Assembly (NCBI RefSeq): GCF_015767635.1
Contig: NZ_CP065230.1
Location: 2,418,001-2,482,000 of the forward strand
Length of the DNA stretch: 64,000 nt
Origin: Halomonas sp. A40-4
GTDB taxonomy: Bacteria; Pseudomonadota; Gammaproteobacteria; Pseudomonadales; Halomonadaceae
Direction of reading: 5' to 3'
Shown: positions 28,208 through 38,193 of the stretch, piece after piece
How positions within the stretch are numbered: position 1 is the first letter of the stretch
How the letters are laid out: each line of letters begins with the position of its first letter
Notes under the pieces: generated by a model
The model's input: only the letters and a program-made list of their open reading frames with translations
The model's database searches: none
What the model was told of the DNA's origin: nothing
Translations under genes and position numbers: made by a program

Positions 28208-31200
28208 ACCCGAAATTCCTTGATATACCAATAACGTGGATCCTGGGGCTGTCCCGTCAAGGTGTGAATTAAGTTGGTGAAGGGGTTGTTAACCGTCCGA
28301 TTTGACCGAGCAGGCAGTTCACTGTGCTGACTTTCCTCATAGGGTTCGTACTCTGTCAACATCGGGGTCGGCAGCACCATCTCGTCCAGTTCCCAATCGA
28401 CTTTGGCCTGCATGGCGACCCGAAGGCGGGAAGTAGACGTTACGGCAGTGCCGCCCATCTCGAAGCTTTCTTCTGCCACTTTGCGCTTGACCAGAAAACG
28501 TACGGCGCTTTGCTGTGGCAGCAGTTGGCGTTTGCCAATTTCGAAGGGTTCCGGTTCCCTGGTGATTTGCGAGAACTGTGCATAAGTACCAAGTGGGGTA
28601 GTGGTGCCGGTATCGGTCTGTTCCAGCTCCTGCACGGCCAGGTTCAGCGTTTCCCCAATCTTGTAGCGGCTGATTAGCGGCGTGCTGATGGTCACGACAT
28701 AATCACGCTTGCTTGGTGCTTCTCTTTTTGATTCCCAGACGCTATCCAGCAAGGCCTGTCGCTCATTGGGTTCCAATGCACCGTAGCGTGTAACGTTAAT
28801 CTCGACAGGGCTAAGCTGTGTCAATAGCTGTGGGTAGTAGGCTTGGTCATCCATTGACGCCATATCACTACTCGCGTGTGTACCCAGTGGCCCTTGCCTT
28901 AGCAATTGTTCAAAAGGGGTGTCCTGATTCATGGCGGCGTAGCTGGTGCCGCCAATGGCTAATCCCAACCCCAGTAGCGCCCAGCCCCAGCCAGGAATCA
29001 TTACCAACCCCGCCATCAAGGGAGCGGCAAGAAACAGCGAGCCTCCGGCAACCGCTATACCATGGCCTATAGCGGCATCATAGTCGCCACCTTGCAGGCT
29101 ATTGCGCAACTCCCAAGAGCTAATGCCCACGGCGGAGGCGCCCGCAAAAAAGTTGAACAAGCCAATAGTGCGGACAAGCATGCTTGCCCCCACCTGGGAA
29201 AGCCTGGAGCCTATTAAAGGCCAGTTCTTCATATCGAACCAGGCCCTTTGTACAAATATGCCAGTTGTAGAGTATGAAGTTGGGTAAAGTGTTGTGTGTA
29301 ATTTCATCGAAGCAGCGCTTAAGTCAACAAGGCTACTCATAACTTTTGACCACTGAAGTGCTGTGCTTTCGCCAGCATTGCTTATTTCTTTTAGCTTTGC
29401 TATTTCCATTCCGATGTTATAAATCGCAAACCCCACCAACACCCTCGACACCGCCGGGCCATCGATCACTAACTTGGCCTGCCCGGCAATTTTCGTTAGG
29501 CGTAGTTGGTTGAGTTTAGCCGCCTCGGGGTGCCCGACTGGCAATACGTATACCAGGGTATGCCCTGCCACCTGGCGAATGGCATCGTCGACTTCCGCCG
29601 ACATGCGTTGCGGGCTGGTCGAGGCACTCACATTGCCTCTTGGATCCACCTGTTCGGCGTAAAGGTAATCCCGCTGAGTCTGCAGGGCGCCACTGGTGCG
29701 ATCACGGCCGCTCAATCCCCATTCGATGCCATCGCCATGTACGCCGATGATGGTATAGCGGTTCAAGTCGACGTCACCACGCGGCATGACGTGTAGTTCG
29801 CCCCGCAGGTTGCCATCGATCAGATTGGCGTGGTTCCCAACGGCAGTGAAGGTGCGCCTTAGCTGAACGACCTCCACATCGTCGCTGACCTTTTCGGCTG
29901 CCCGCAACACCGCCTGGCTCCATTGCCCTACGATGGTGCTGATCAGCCCACTGACCTTACCGGCATTGGCCAAGCTGATAACGTCGCCTTGCTGGGCAAG
30001 CTCTTGTGCCGAGAGGTTCTGCGCGATGACGCCCAGAGATTCCATGCCTAAGCCTGTGGCAGCCGCTTCATCAATATCGCTATCGTCTTCGGCCAGTTGG
30101 CTGAGAAACGCTGGCCGGAAGTTGCCGCTGCCACCATTCTCGCTTTCTTCGCTGTCTGAGTCAGCACACCACAGCGCTTGTAAATCATGACGGCTCAGCA
30201 GCCGACTGAGCAGCGTCTTGACGTTGGCCCCTATAGCGGCTGCGCCTTGTTCGCGCAAGATGCCGGGCAATTGCTGCAACACACCTAGCAAGTCACCACA
30301 TAGCGCATAGAACTCACATATGCCTAATTGATGATGGCTGCTGTAATCGCGCAATACCGCCACTAAGGTGCCGTCACTGATCAGTGGTTCCAATAATTCG
30401 ATGTGATGTTGCACTCGCGCCACGGCATGATCACGCTCAGCCTGATTCAGTGTTCGATTCAATTTTTCCTGATCAATGGTGTCGCGGTATTCAGCCAGAG
30501 GCGTCTGTTCACCGTTTTCTGAAACATCGTAGAGCGCCTGGCGCACTAATTTAGCGGAATGTGCCAGTGGTTTGTCGCTGAGCAAGCTATCGAGGCCATC
30601 CAGGTAGTGCTGGGCGAGGTGGATCTGTGACAGGGCATGGCGCAGCGTAAATAGAGGATCCGGCAGTGCTACGGCGACGATGCCAGCGTTTTCCCGGATG
30701 CTCGCCAGGAGGTCGTCGCCTGCCTCGCATTCCAGGGCAAGCGTCGCCGCCCGGTCGGTTTCACCGGCCTGCTCCCACAGGGCCTTGAGCTTGGTGCACA
30801 ATTCCTCGCCCGCCGGTGCGGTAAAATCGGCCGAGAAGGTTTCGGGGGCTTCCAGCATCAGTTCGATGCCCAGATCGCGCTCGCGCAGCGCTGGCTGGTC
30901 GGCCACGCGACCGGCGGGAAAACCGGTCTGCATGGAGAGCTTCTTCTCGATATCGAAAATCACGGCATGGGCATGCCCGACGGCGGTGGTGCGAACTTCA
31001 AGTTGGCCGGGGTTTGCTTCCAGCCACGTAATATAAGGCCAACTCCAGGCAATCTCGCTGTAGGCTAGGCGCACACGATGCAGGGTAGCCTGTCTCTGCA
31101 GCATGGCTGGCAACAGTATGTCATCGAGCCATTCGCCTTCGCTGGCGCGCTCGTTGGGGGTATCGCCCCCCTCAGCCTGTTCGCGATAGTGCGTAAGGTC

Positions 31201-31584
31201 CACATCGCTGAGTTTGCCGTCGGGGCCGACCTCGAGTTCGCGCCACAAGCGATTGTCGAAGAAGACGTATAAGTATCCCGGGCGCAGCATAGCGGCGGCG
31301 ATGCCGGTATAAGTCGTGACACCATTCTGTTGCACAGGACGGTCGCGGCCCACTTCCGCCAGGGGACGAACGGCCAGCAGGGTGTTGTCCTGCAAGCTGC
31401 CATCAGTACGCTCGAAGACGGTCCGGGCATGCTCCATCAGCGGTATTTCGATGTCGCCGCCGCTTGCACGCTTGGGAATGACCAGCGCTAGAGTGCCGTC
31501 TTCCTCGTCTTCGTACTCTACCCGCCGTCGAACGCCCAGGTCGGTGTCTTCGTCTTGCAGTTCCTTGAGATCGCCTTCGCTCAT
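28204..31584 (-). CDS. Type VI secretion effector, VasX/BTH_I2691-like
   Basis: A 1126-residue protein encoded directly after vgrG (ATGA overlap). The N-terminal ~200 residues ([45 protein letters not shown]) resemble the VasX N-terminal region shared by T6SS cargo effectors. A long helical middle follows (about 250-560). Hydrophobic helices lie at about residues 800-885 ([48 protein letters not shown]), suggesting a membrane-inserting toxin, as for VasX. The polar C-terminal domain is about 200 residues. The toxic activity is inferred, not seen. Local DNA around 29270-29430 is AT-richer than the rest. No signal peptide, as expected for T6SS cargo. Confidence 0.78.
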   Translation of the reverse strand: MSEGDLKELQDEDTDLGVRRRVEYEDEEDGTLALVIPKRASGGDIEIPLMEHARTVFERTDGSLQDNTLLAVRPLAEVGRDRPVQQNGVTTYTGIAAAMLRPGYLYVFFDNRLWRELEVGPDGKLSDVDLTHYREQAEGGDTPNERASEGEWLDDILLPAMLQRQATLHRVRLAYSEIAWSWPYITWLEANPGQLEVRTTAVGHAHAVIFDIEKKLSMQTGFPAGRVADQPALRERDLGIELMLEAPETFSADFTAPAGEELCTKLKALWEQAGETDRAATLALECEAGDDLLASIRENAGIVAVALPDPLFTLRHALSQIHLAQHYLDGLDSLLSDKPLAHSAKLVRQALYDVSENGEQTPLAEYRDTIDQEKLNRTLNQAERDHAVARVQHHIELLEPLISDGTLVAVLRDYSSHHQLGICEFYALCGDLLGVLQQLPGILREQGAAAIGANVKTLLSRLLSRHDLQALWCADSDSEESENGGSGNFRPAFLSQLAEDDSDIDEAAATGLGMESLGVIAQNLSAQELAQQGDVISLANAGKVSGLISTIVGQWSQAVLRAAEKVSDDVEVVQLRRTFTAVGNHANLIDGNLRGELHVMPRGDVDLNRYTIIGVHGDGIEWGLSGRDRTSGALQTQRDYLYAEQVDPRGNVSASTSPQRMSAEVDDAIRQVAGHTLVYVLPVGHPEAAKLNQLRLTKIAGQAKLVIDGPAVSRVLVGFAIYNIGMEIAKLKEISNAGESTALQWSKVMSSLVDLSAASMKLHTTLYPTSYSTTGIFVQRAWFDMKNWPLIGSRLSQVGASMLVRTIGLFNFFAGASAVGISSWELRNSLQGGDYDAAIGHGIAVAGGSLFLAAPLMAGLVMIPGWGWALLGLGLAIGGTSYAAMNQDTPFEQLLRQGPLGTHASSDMASMDDQAYYPQLLTQLSPVEINVTRYGALEPNERQALLDSVWESKREAPSKRDYVVTISTPLISRYKIGETLNLAVQELEQTDTGTTTPLGTYAQFSQITREPEPFEIGKRQLLPQQSAVRFLVKRKVAEESFEMGGTAVTSTSRLRVAMQAKVDWELDEMVLPTPMLTEYEPYEESQHSELPARSNRTVNNPFTNLIHTLTGQPQDPRYWYIKEFRV

Positions 31585-33730
31585 CCGTTTTGCTCCCCTT
31601 TTGTCGGGCGACGCTTCTTGCGCAGGCGCGCCTGCTGACCATCCTGGCTGCCGCTGGTCACGTCGACGAGGAATTCTCGCTTGCCTACTCCTTCTGCCTC
31701 GACCCGCTTGGCCTGCTGGCTGGGTTCATGGCCTGAGAAGTCGGTGCGAGCGTGCCCCTCTCCCTCTGCATGCTGGGGTAGCTCTGGAGGGCTGGCTTCT
31801 TGCCCACTGCCTGAGCCCGGGCTACCCCCAGAGTTGATTTTGACCTGGGCGCCGACAATGGTAATACCGCTGGGGTCGAGTTTAACGAAGCTGCCCCCGG
31901 CCTCGAGGGTGATCTCTGCACCGGCATCAATGACTGTTTTGCCGCCTGATTTGTGATGCACTTCCCGCCCCGCTTCCAGCAGGTGTGCTCTGCCAACCTT
32001 TTCATGGCGAGTGCCATTGATCATCAGGTGGTCGTCGCCGTCGACCTTCGTATGGCGGTTGTTATGCACCGTGTGGTGGTCGTCATTGTCGACCTCGCTG
32101 ATGCGATCGTTGTGGACCTTGAGGTGGCTGTCGCGGCGGATCTCTTCGGTGCGGTCGTTGAGCGTCAGCAGCTCCAGGTCTTTCTGGGCATGGAGCCAGA
32201 TTTGCTCTTCGCCCGCTTCGTCTTCAAAGCGCAGCTCGTTGAAGCCCTCGGCCTTGTGGCTTTGGGTGCGGATGACGGTGCGCGTCTTGTGCTCCGGCAG
32301 CGGGTAAGGCGCGGTATTGACGGCGTGGTAGGTACGCCCGGTGACCAGCGGCTGATCCGGGTCGCCTTCCAGGAAGGAGACAATCACCTCGTGACCGATG
32401 CGCGGAATGGCAATACTGCCGTAGCCGCCGCCTGCCCAGCCCTGGGCGACCCGCACCCAGCAGCTTGCCGTCTCATCAGGTTCGGCGTAGCGGTCCCAGG
32501 GAAACTGGATCTTGACCCGGCCGTGTTCGTCGCAGTGGATCTCTTCGCCGTCGGGGCCGACCACAAAGGCGACCTGGGGGCCGTCGACGCGGGGTTTGGG
32601 GTTGGGGGTCGCCCGCCAGGGCGCATCGCCGGGGATCAGCGTGACCTGGTTGTGGTAGCGGGTCATCCCGGCAGCGTCACCTTGCGTGATGCCATCTTCT
32701 TCCAGCGCCTGGGGTTGCTCACCGTGATGGGTGACACTAATCGCCTGCCAGTCGCGGTTGAGAGTGTCAGTGTCGTGGTCGGTCAGGGTGAAGCGCAGGC
32801 CGGGAGCCAGTTCGGGCAGGTCGCTTTCGGCGCTGGCGGTGATCGCTTCCCGGCGCAGCTGCTCCAGGCGTATGCGGGTGAACGGCTCGCCGGAGGCATC
32901 CTGCTTATAGCGGCCGGGGTAGTCGTAGTGTTCGTAGTCCACTTGCTGGCCGTGCTGCTCGACGTCCCGGCCCAGGTGGTCGTGCAGCTGCGCATAGGCC
33001 GGGTTCTTGAAGCTGTAATCCTTGAGCGTGGCGGACGAACTCGCCACCCGGGCGGTATGGCTGAGTTTGCGCACATGGTGCAGGGGTGCGGTGCCGCCAG
33101 CGCGGCTGTGGTAGCTGCGCTCGCCTAGGCTAGTGAGCACCTGCGGGTCATCGGCAAACACCAGCCGGTGGGCGCCGCCGTCACTATCCTCGCCTTTTTC
33201 ATCAAACAGATGGAATAGAACAGCCCTTCTTCGGCGGCCAGGCGCTCGATAAAGGCGAGGTCGGTCTCGCGGTACTGTACGCAGTACTCGCGCTCGGGGA
33301 GCTCGCGAGTGACCGCAAAGGCCACGTCGCGGATGCCGCGCTCGTCGCACAGGGTATTGATGATGGTGAGTGGGTCGACTTTCTGGAAGATGCGCGAGTT
33401 CTGGCGCAGCGATAGCCGCCATAGCGCTGGGCGCAGTACCAGGGAATAGAAGGTGCGCCGATGACCGCGGTCGCCGCGGCCAAATTCAGCGACAATCCCG
33501 TGCACCCGGCGCAGCGGTTTGCCGTCCTGCCAGATCGTTAATGAAGCCTCGCGATCCAGGAGGTCGGCGGCATCCAGGCTGCCATCACGGCTGGCCAGGT
33601 TGAGCGCCAGCTCGAAAGGTTGGGAGAGCGCTTCGCGGTGGGTGAAGTCGATCACCGCGATATCATCCACCCCGGGTAGCGTCAGGGTGAAATGCAGGCC
33701 TGCTTGGTTCGCCCCCATCCTTTCAGACAT
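31581..33730 (-). pseudogene. vgrG: VgrG, type VI secretion tip protein, broken by a single-base frameshift
   Basis: Two overlapping frames together make one VgrG of about 716 residues. The first (from ATG 33730, GGGAG eight bases upstream) gives the gp27-like head ([44 protein letters not shown]). It then reads out of frame. The other frame resumes exactly with [20 protein letters not shown] and continues through the gp5-like OB fold ([39 protein letters not shown]) to the DUF2345 needle ([20 protein letters not shown]) and a charged tail. One T is missing from an expected TTT at 33213-33217. It could be a real lesion, phase variation or an assembly error. The stop overlaps the effector start. 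Confidence 0.85.
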
Positions 33731-33826
33731 CGTGCCGCTCCCTGGACCATTAATCGCTAATGAGAAACGGTCAGGGTAGCGGCACTAGCTGGCAGAACAA
33801 CCCAGCCCAGGCACGAAACGTCAATG

Positions 33827-33859
33827 TCTTACAAAATTTTAAGAAATATCTTACAAAAT
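33827..33859 (-). repeat. Paired direct repeat upstream of vgrG
   Basis: TCTTACAAAAT occurs at 33827-33837 and again at 33849-33859, 22 bp apart, i.e. two helical turns. The pair lies about 100 bases before the vgrG start in an AT-rich stretch. This phasing suits a regulator binding two sites on one face of DNA, or a promoter element. No regulator can be named. Confidence 0.5.
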
Positions 33860-33937
33860 GGCGATTAAGCAGGTGCGAACACAACATCCTGAGAGAGCTT
33901 GACTAAGTTCGCCGAGGGGCGGCAAGCCTATTTGGCC

Positions 33938-34645
33938 TCAGCGCCTTAAAATCACCAGCCAGCGGCCCAGGTTCATCACGCTGGCAAGCGACGCCGCTAC
34001 ATAGGTGAAGGCGCAGGCCGTCAGCACATGCCGGGCGCCGTGCATATCGTTGGGGGGCACATATTCCTTCAGTAGCGGCAGGGCCCGGTTGAAGCTGGCA
34101 TCAAACTCGACGGGCAAGGTGACCAGATGCACCAGTGCCGCGGTGCCGAAGCTGATCACGGCCATGACGATGATCACCGCCAGCCCGCCCGGCAACCGAG
34201 TGAGTAGAAACAGAAACGGCGCCGCCATCATCAATATCGCGCCCAGTTTTTCAGCTTTTTGCGCCACTTTCACCAGACGACTGCGCGCCAATAGCGGCGC
34301 GTAACCTTGGTGATGCTGAATGGCGTGCCCAACTTCATGGGCGGCCACCGTGACGGCGGTCAGTGAACGTCCATCGTAATTATCCGGAGAAAGACGGACG
34401 CAGCGTGTTTCAGGGTCATAATGGTCACCGAATTCAGTGCGCTCGACACTCGCTCCCTCTATGCCCAGTCGGCGCAGCAAATGATCGGCAAGCTCGGCGC
34501 CAGTACCGGGATAGTCGTCACGTCCCCGAGTGTGGCGCTTGAGTACCCATTTGGCCCACAGGTTAGGCAGCACAAAAATCGCCAGGGCGAAGATAATCAG
34601 CACAACGAACATCATGGTTCCCAGCCCCCCAAAACGAATTGACAT
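33938..34645 (-). CDS. YugP-like membrane zinc metallopeptidase
   Basis: A 235-residue membrane protein of the neutral zinc metallopeptidase family (Zn_peptidase_2, YugP type). An N-terminal helix (about 8-28) is followed by the zinc-binding motif VAAHEVGHAIQHHQG (HExxH), then hydrophobic segments (about 130-165 and near the C terminus) that complete the fold. The conserved FNRALPLLKEY segment near residue 180 is also family-like. Substrate unknown. A stand-alone gene on the minus strand. Confidence 0.88.
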   Translation of the reverse strand: MSIRFGGLGTMMFVVLIIFALAIFVLPNLWAKWVLKRHTRGRDDYPGTGAELADHLLRRLGIEGASVERTEFGDHYDPETRCVRLSPDNYDGRSLTAVTVAAHEVGHAIQHHQGYAPLLARSRLVKVAQKAEKLGAILMMAAPFLFLLTRLPGGLAVIIVMAVISFGTAALVHLVTLPVEFDASFNRALPLLKEYVPPNDMHGARHVLTACAFTYVAASLASVMNLGRWLVILRR

Positions 34646-34704
34646 GACCTATTAAACATCTTTTCTACAGGACGTGACGACCGGGAAGGATGAAAGTGCC
34701 TATT

Positions 34705-35832
34705 TTATTCGCTGGCAGCCTCCTGATAGCTTGCGGCCACGTCACGCTTGACCGCCTGAAGTCCTCGCGCCGATATATAATCTTCCGCATGAGCATGCTC
34801 GGCGATCAGCACGCTATCGGCGGCCAGTACCAGCTGGCAGTCGGTGTCGGCCAGTTCGTTGCGTAAATGCTGGATAGCTTCTTCTCGAGCGGGGTCTTGA
34901 TCAACACGGCGAATATAAATGGCCTTTATACGCCCAGGGTAATCGCGGACAACCTCACTATACACCTCAGGGTCATGCTGACCGCTGTCGCCTATCAAAA
35001 TACAAGGCATGTCATCGAATAGCGCCAGCATATGATCGATCAGATCCCGCTTGTGTGCCTCCCCTCGCCTCGGCCAGGGATGGCGCCACGAAATACCCCA
35101 TTCCCGCAAAAAAAGAATAGGGCCTACCGGAATGCGGTTGAGTTGAAAAAATGCTTCCAGCATTTCATAGATAGCCCAGGGCCCGCGGGAAACATACAGA
35201 ATAGGCCGTTCGGCTTTATCGCTGGCACCGCGATGCAGCGCCTGATAGAGGGAAGCAACTCCAGGAAATGCAGTACGGCGGTGCGGCTTGCGCACAAACA
35301 GGCGGTACAGCATCTTGAGCTTTTCAGCCACGCCCGTGAACATCACGGTGTCATCAATATCACTGATCACCACCAGGTCTGCCTCGGGCGGCGGTACGTA
35401 AATTTCTACCTGGGTGTTAACGGGCCGCTGGCCTTCAGCCTGAACCTTTATGTCTGCAACGTGCCAGGAAACATCGATAGGCAGAGGATGACTGATCGGC
35501 AGGTGGACATTGAAGTAGCCATCGCGGTCGGTCGTCACACACAGCTGATTTTCACCTAGGGAAAGTTCGATAGCCGCGCCGGAAAATCCGCGACGAAAGA
35601 CACGCCTGGCGACGTCAGCTGTGTCGCGCAGCATGCCCCGCCTGGGAATGGCGCGGCCCAGGGCGGCCTGACGGAACACCCTGCCCATGACGAAGATTTC
35701 TCGTTGAGACCCGTAGCCACGATAGGGGTGAACCATCATGCCGCCGCGGCCAAGATCGCGTTTCATGGGCTTGGCAATCACATGGGTAAGCCGCTTAACG
35801 AAGCTTGACCACTGGCGAAACACCTTCATCAA
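34705..35832 (-). CDS. App1-family (DUF2183) phosphatase-domain protein
   Basis: A 375-residue protein with the phosphatidate phosphatase App1 catalytic domain. The Dx(D/x)DT motif is in DLVVISDIDDTVMFTGVAEK (about residue 155), and later family segments are PILYVSRGPWAIYEMLEAFF and CILIGDSGQHDPEVYSEV. The N-terminal ~140 residues contain a small beta domain (LSLGENQLCVTTDRDGYFNV). Yeast App1 dephosphorylates phosphatidate; the bacterial role is unknown. The start overlaps the end of the PfpI-family gene by four bases. Confidence 0.85.
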   Translation of the reverse strand: MMKVFRQWSSFVKRLTHVIAKPMKRDLGRGGMMVHPYRGYGSQREIFVMGRVFRQAALGRAIPRRGMLRDTADVARRVFRRGFSGAAIELSLGENQLCVTTDRDGYFNVHLPISHPLPIDVSWHVADIKVQAEGQRPVNTQVEIYVPPPEADLVVISDIDDTVMFTGVAEKLKMLYRLFVRKPHRRTAFPGVASLYQALHRGASDKAERPILYVSRGPWAIYEMLEAFFQLNRIPVGPILFLREWGISWRHPWPRRGEAHKRDLIDHMLALFDDMPCILIGDSGQHDPEVYSEVVRDYPGRIKAIYIRRVDQDPAREEAIQHLRNELADTDCQLVLAADSVLIAEHAHAEDYISARGLQAVKRDVAASYQEAASE

Positions 35833-36392
35833 GCGTGCTGGCCTGAATGACGTCCTTCTTGAAGTTCTTCCAGAAGCTTCGCATTAAAGTCATCAAGGTC
35901 TTTGGGCGTGCGACTGGTGACCAGACCGCTATCGACCACGACAGGCTCATCTACCCAGTTGGCACCCGCATTACGCAGATCCTGGGCGACGCTCGCCACC
36001 GAGGTCATGCGACGCCCTTCTACGACACCCGCATTAATCAGAATCCAGGGGGCATGGCAAATAGCCGCTACCGGCTTACCTGCCTGAAAGAACGCTTTCG
36101 CAAAATTCAGCGCATCATCATTGAGGCGTAGCGCATCAGGATTAAACAGACCGCCCGGCAGGACTAAGGCGTGATAGTCAGATTCGTTGACGTCAGCAAG
36201 GGCCACATCGGCATCATAGGTGTCTCCCCAATCAGTCTCGGCCCAGGCACGAATACCTTTCCCTTCAGGCGTGACTACATGCACCTCAACGCCATTTTTC
36301 TGAAGTGCCGCACGGGGAACGCTTAATTCGGATTCTTCAAAGCCATCGGTCGCCAGAATAGCAACGCGTTTTCCATTTAGTGCTTGACTCAT
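35829..36392 (-). CDS. PfpI/DJ-1 superfamily protein (type 1 glutamine amidotransferase-like)
   Basis: A 187-residue cytosolic protein related to YhbO/PfpI, a group that includes deglycases and stress proteins. The nucleophile elbow AAICHAPWILINAG carries the conserved Cys-His, with the catalytic Glu in TDGFEESEL. ALVLPGGLFNPDALR is also typical. Start at 36392 (MSQALNGKRVAIL), with AGGAG just upstream; the preceding ATG at 36395 is adjacent and equally readable. It is translationally coupled to the App1-like gene. Confidence 0.88.
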   Translation of the reverse strand: MSQALNGKRVAILATDGFEESELSVPRAALQKNGVEVHVVTPEGKGIRAWAETDWGDTYDADVALADVNESDYHALVLPGGLFNPDALRLNDDALNFAKAFFQAGKPVAAICHAPWILINAGVVEGRRMTSVASVAQDLRNAGANWVDEPVVVDSGLVTSRTPKDLDDFNAKLLEELQEGRHSGQHA

Positions 36393-36489
36393 CATGCTCT
36401 CCTTTTCGTGATGATTAGACGTTAACAACACCTAACCAGTGTGGCATCTGTTGTATAATCGTCAAGCCAAATACCCAATGCGCGGGGCG

Positions 36490-37371
36490 CTAGGCGTTGT
36501 ACAGCACCTCGCCCATCTGACGAATGTCGTAGCCCCCAAGTGCCTTAGCACGCTGAGCAAACCGGGGCTGACGGGTAAACGCCAATAGCGCCTGCATGCT
36601 CGGCTCGAAGTAGCTGCGGCGATGCATCATTAAATCGAACTGCTCATCGTAAAGCGGGATAAAACCCAGTTGCTGACGCCGCGCCGCTGCTTCAACGCCG
36701 AGCCCGACATCCGCCTCCCCTTGCAGAACGCTCAGCGCCAAATCGTCTTCGTTCAGACTCGGGTGAGCCGCCCAATCAACCGACGTTGTCATGATGCCCG
36801 CTTTGCCGAGCAGGTAAGTTAACAACCGAGCGGCACCGGCACCGGGTTGGCGGTGAGCAACGCGTATCTTGGGGCGCGTCAGGTCGGCCACACTGTTAAT
36901 CCCTAATGGATTCCCAGCGGGAATCAATAACCCCTGGCGCCGGATTGCCCAGCGCAACACAACCAAATCTTTTACGCCGCCCAACCCCAATAAATGCGGC
37001 TGGTTGTATTGACCGCTGTCAGGATCGAGCAAGTGCACCCCGGCAACCATGGCGCGACCCTCCAGCAGGCGACGAACGCCGTCGCCGCTGCCATGAAACA
37101 AGCTGGCCAAGTCGGAGCGACTTTCGCGGATGGCCCATTCCAGTAACGGATCCTGGCTACCGGCTACCACTGCAGGCGGCGGTTGGCGTTGGGCCTGATC
37201 CCCTTCCAGATGGTTGAGCACCCATAAATCAATCTGTTGGCGAGGAAAGAGCAATTTCCCCGTCACACGGCTACAAGGTATCTGACCCTGGCGCACCAGG
37301 TCGTAGACCTTGCGCTCCTTAAGCCGTAAATAGTCGGCCACTTCGCTGGTGGTTAAATAATTGACGCTCAA
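36490..37371 (-). CDS. One-component regulator: excisionase-type HTH plus periplasmic-binding-like domain
   Basis: A 293-residue protein. The N-terminal helix-turn-helix of the MerR/excisionase type (YLTTSEVADYLRLKERKVYDLVRQGQIPCSRV, given here only as positions 5-36) is followed by a PBP-like domain (about 75-290) of the kind that binds oxyanions, with GLLIPAGNPLGINSVADL and RQPGAGAARLLTYLL. It is divergent from tupB, 117 bases between starts, so it most likely senses tungstate or molybdate and controls the tup operon. This resembles the domain plan of ModE-like substitutes in proteobacteria. The ligand is inferred from context only. Confidence 0.8.
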   Translation of the reverse strand: MSVNYLTTSEVADYLRLKERKVYDLVRQGQIPCSRVTGKLLFPRQQIDLWVLNHLEGDQAQRQPPPAVVAGSQDPLLEWAIRESRSDLASLFHGSGDGVRRLLEGRAMVAGVHLLDPDSGQYNQPHLLGLGGVKDLVVLRWAIRRQGLLIPAGNPLGINSVADLTRPKIRVAHRQPGAGAARLLTYLLGKAGIMTTSVDWAAHPSLNEDDLALSVLQGEADVGLGVEAAARRQQLGFIPLYDEQFDLMMHRRSYFEPSMQALLAFTRQPRFAQRAKALGGYDIRQMGEVLYNA

Positions 37372-37488
37372 CGGCAGACCCTCAGTGTTTTATGCTGCAT
37401 ATAGCTGCACCAATTTCAGCATAGGGTGCATCTTTGCATATTAACGATCATGCTGCCTACCTACACCACATCATGCTGACTATTGATT
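37372..37488. promoter_or_regulatory. Divergent promoter region between the regulator and tupB
   Basis: The 117 bases between the two start codons contain two copies of GCATAT (37397-37402 and 37436-37441) and several TGCTG/GCTGCA words (ATGCTGCATATAGCTGCAC region, then ATCATGCTGCC and ATCATGCTGAC). These could be operator half-sites for the HTH regulator. No clear -35/-10 pair can be fixed by eye. Confidence 0.4.
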
Positions 37489-38193
37489 ATGCCCGCTAGC
37501 GATAATGCTTTTTTAACCGCGCTGCAGCTTATTCTGCACATGGATAGCGACCTGTTCGCGATTGTGTCGTTGTCGCTGCAGGTATCGCTCGTGGCCGTTG
37601 CGCTCGCCGCGCTTGTGGGCTTACCGCTGGGTGCCGCTCTGGCGCTTTGGCGCTTTCCCGGTCGCAACGGTGTGATTATCGTGTTGAACGCCTTGATGGG
37701 CCTCCCCCCCGTTGTCGCCGGGCTGTGTGTTTATCTGCTGCTCTCGCGCGCCGGACCACTGGGCGAATGGGGGCTACTGTTCAGCCCCACCGCCATGGTG
37801 GTGGCCCAATGGGTGTTAGTGCTACCGATTATTGCCTCGTTGACGCGCCAACAAATCGAGGCATTACACGGCGAATACGCCGAACAGCTCCAGTCACTGG
37901 GCTTATCCACCGCGAGAATGATGCCCACCCTGCTCTGGGACGCCCGCGTTGGGCTGGTCACCGTCATGCTGGCGGGGTTTGGGCGTGCCAGCGCTGAAGT
38001 CGGTGCGGTAATGATTGTGGGCGGCAATATCGAGGGTGTGACGCGGGTCATGACCACCAGCATCGTGCTGGAAACCAGCAAGGGCAATCTGCCTCTGGCA
38101 CTCGGGCTGGGTATTATTCTACTGGCATTGGTGACACTGATTAATGCGATGGCCCACCTGATGGGCGAAACGGCCAAGAGGCGCTTGGGATGA
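37489..38193 (+). CDS. tupB: Tungstate ABC transporter permease TupB
   Basis: A 234-residue inner-membrane permease with five to six helices. The N-terminal ALQLILHMDSDLFAIVSLSL pattern matches TupB proteins. The ABC-permease EAA-like loop EYAEQLQSLGLSTARMMPTLLWDARVG is at about 125-150, and GRASAEVGAVMIVGGNIEG is highly typical of TupB. ATG 37489 is preferred to TTG 37483. The stop overlaps the ATPase gene by four bases. Confidence 0.9.
   Translation: MPASDNAFLTALQLILHMDSDLFAIVSLSLQVSLVAVALAALVGLPLGAALALWRFPGRNGVIIVLNALMGLPPVVAGLCVYLLLSRAGPLGEWGLLFSPTAMVVAQWVLVLPIIASLTRQQIEALHGEYAEQLQSLGLSTARMMPTLLWDARVGLVTVMLAGFGRASAEVGAVMIVGGNIEGVTRVMTTSIVLETSKGNLPLALGLGIILLALVTLINAMAHLMGETAKRRLG

Noticed and set aside
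31953-33128. 391-codon open frame on the plus strand with hydrophobic valine-rich sequence
   Set aside because: Antisense shadow of vgrG; the Val/Ala-rich pattern is the complement of the His/Asp-rich VgrG repeats.
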